Shown here: positions 62,951-64,000 of the stretch, piece after piece
How positions within the stretch are numbered: the first letter of the stretch is position 1
How the letters are laid out: each line of letters begins with the position of its first letter
Assembly: GCA_963747375.1 (NCBI GenBank)
Contig: CAVVFL010000011.1
Location: 1 to 64,000 of the forward strand
Reading direction: 5' to 3'
Length of the DNA stretch: 64,000 nucleotides
Origin: Sva-07 sp963747375
Lineage (GTDB): Bacteria > Actinomycetota > Acidimicrobiia > Acidimicrobiales > Ilumatobacteraceae
The notes under the pieces: generated by a model
Databases searched by the model: none
What the model was told of the DNA's origin: nothing
What the model saw: the letters and a program-made list of their open reading frames with translations, nothing else
Position numbers and translations under genes: made by a program

Positions 62951-64000
62951 CTAGTGGTCCCCGATGGCCGACGGCAACTCGGACGGCGCAGTTTGATCGT
63001 CGGCGACATCCGCGGCCGCGCTCTCGCCGTCGACATGCGTTGCTGCACCGTTCTCGAGCGAGGCATTCTCCCGACGACGCGCCCGGACACTGGGATGCAA
63101 CACGGTGTAGAGCACGATCGCCGCGGCGATGACGCCGAACGGGAGATACGCCGGGTTCCGTCCGGTCAACGTCGGGTACAGCACGAACGCCGACAGCAAC
63201 GCCGTCCACCCCCACAGGATCACCACGCTGCGTCGGTGGCCGTGACCGAGCTTCATCAGGCGATGGTGGAGGTGCCCCTTGTCGGCAACGGCGAACGACT
63301 TGCGGCTCGACACACGCCGAACGATGGCGAACGCCATGTCGAACAGCGGCACGCCGAGGATGAGCAGCGGGATCGCGAGCGGGGCGAGGAAGAAGTAGGT
63401 CTGGCCGATGAACTCCTGGCTGAAGGAGTCGGCACGACCCCCGACCACACTCGTCGACACCGCGAGCAGCAGCCCGAGGAACAGCGCGCCGCCATCGCCC
63501 ATGATGATGCGCGCCGGGTTGAAGTTGTGGGGCAGGAATCCGACGCACACACCCACCGCGATGATGGCGAGCAGCGGCCCGATGTTGCGGACATCGAGCA
63601 GGTCGCTGTCGGTGAGCTCCTGGCTGTACAGGAAGAACGCGAACGCGGCGATCGCGACGATTCCCGCAGCGAGGCCGTCGAGGCCGTCGATCAGGTTGAT
63701 CGCCTGCGTCATGCCGACCAACCACAACACCGTGACGAGCGGCGCCAGGTCGGCGAGCACGATCGGGCCGTCGTAGAACGGCAATCGGAACGAGTACATC
63801 ACGACACCGAACTGCACGAGCACGATGCCGGCGAACACCGTCCCGGCGACCTTCGCCGGTGCCGAGACCTCACGGATGTCGTCGATGAACCCGACCGCAA
63901 AGATGATCGTGGCCGCAATCATCACACCCAGCGGTTCGGAGTTGTTCTCGAACAGTACGTCGAAGTCGCCGAGGAGCCAGGCCGTCAACATGGCGGCGAG
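62951..64000 (-). CDS. wecA: Undecaprenyl-phosphate GlcNAc-1-phosphate transferase (WecA/TagO type), 5' end outside window
   Basis: The start lies beyond 64,000; about 350 residues are in the window. It transfers a sugar phosphate to undecaprenyl phosphate, the first step of lipid-linked wall-polymer or O-antigen synthesis. Motifs: GFIDDI, QAINLIDGLDGLAAGIVAIA, IIMGDGGALFLGLLL and the metal/substrate HLHHRLMKLGHGHRR. About nine helices are present. The stop is TAG 62951-62953, 74 bp before atpZ; the wecA-atp order is as in mycobacteria. Confidence 0.9.
   Translation of the reverse strand, partial: LAAMLTAWLLGDFDVLFENNSEPLGVMIAATIIFAVGFIDDIREVSAPAKVAGTVFAGIVLVQFGVVMYSFRLPFYDGPIVLADLAPLVTVLWLVGMTQAINLIDGLDGLAAGIVAIAAFAFFLYSQELTDSDLLDVRNIGPLLAIIAVGVCVGFLPHNFNPARIIMGDGGALFLGLLLAVSTSVVGGRADSFSQEFIGQTYFFLAPLAIPLLILGVPLFDMAFAIVRRVSSRKSFAVADKGHLHHRLMKLGHGHRRSVVILWGWTALLSAFVLYPTLTGRNPAYLPFGVIAAAIVLYTVLHPSVRARRRENASLENGAATHVDGESAAADVADDQTAPSELPSAIGDH

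Overview
The window is a 64-kb piece of a high-GC bacterial chromosome that looks actinobacterial, most likely from an uncultured or marine Acidimicrobiia (Ilumatobacter-like). This is inferred from gene content: a class F sortase, a mycothiol-dependent-type maleylpyruvate isomerase fold protein, a GT35 GlgP of the actinobacterial type, a MurA with Asp in place of the catalytic Cys, an fmdB-galU-moeA block, and a wecA-atp-murA-glg neighbourhood that resembles Mycobacterium macro-synteny. No phage, transposase or CRISPR array is visible.

Layout. 0-11.9 kb: a copper-site lipoprotein, a PhyH oxygenase, adenosine deaminase and upp (purine and pyrimidine salvage), a phosphohexomutase and PfkB kinase pair, aminopeptidase N, then a DUF4397 surface protein with its adjacent class F sortase and a methyltransferase. 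11.9-13.4 kb: a decayed segment between tRNA-Ala(CGC) and a partial copy of its 3' end, holding a truncated alpha/beta-hydrolase remnant and a cyclic-nucleotide-binding protein. 13.4-21.2 kb: molybdenum cofactor genes (moaC, moaA, moeA) interleaved with galU, an FmdB-like protein, a SAF-domain protein and a PHP phosphoesterase. 21.2-23.9 kb: a tldD-pmbA pair riddled with indels. 24-28.5 kb: thioesterase, TPP enzyme, PAP2-type membrane enzyme, galT, SRPBCC protein. 28.5-34.2 kb: glycogen cluster (glgB divergent from a glycogen-synthase-like glycosyltransferase and glgP). 34.3-43.6 kb: transport, NUDIX, a secreted sugar dehydrogenase with tandem surface repeats, enoyl-CoA hydratase, MeaB, a NifU-like Fe-S protein. 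43.6-52.9 kb: murA, MFS, hydrolases, a DnaJ-like protein, an S9 peptidase, two very small ORFs, glpX and an SDR. 53-54.5 kb: a secreted CAP protein carrying the same kind of tandem repeats. 54.7-64 kb: the complete F1Fo ATP synthase operon (atpZ-I-B-E-F-F'-H-A-G-D-C) downstream of a wecA/tagO-type transferase that runs off the window.

Many otherwise well-conserved genes, including the essential atpD, are broken by single-base indels, nearly always one extra base. One such insertion is visible directly because two near-identical repeat copies lack it (about 36,771). I therefore read most frame breaks as consensus errors of a draft assembly and annotate those genes over their full length; tldD-pmbA is an extreme hotspot. 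The alpha/beta-hydrolase and HAD remnants have lost real domain content and look like true pseudogenes.

The most interesting biology is the pair of secreted proteins sharing a tandem surface-repeat module with host-atypical codon use, the sortase with its probable substrate, an FmdB-family protein that has lost all zinc cysteines, the two-b-subunit ATP synthase stalk, and a pair of tiny ORFs of which the first has a near-perfect Shine-Dalgarno sequence.
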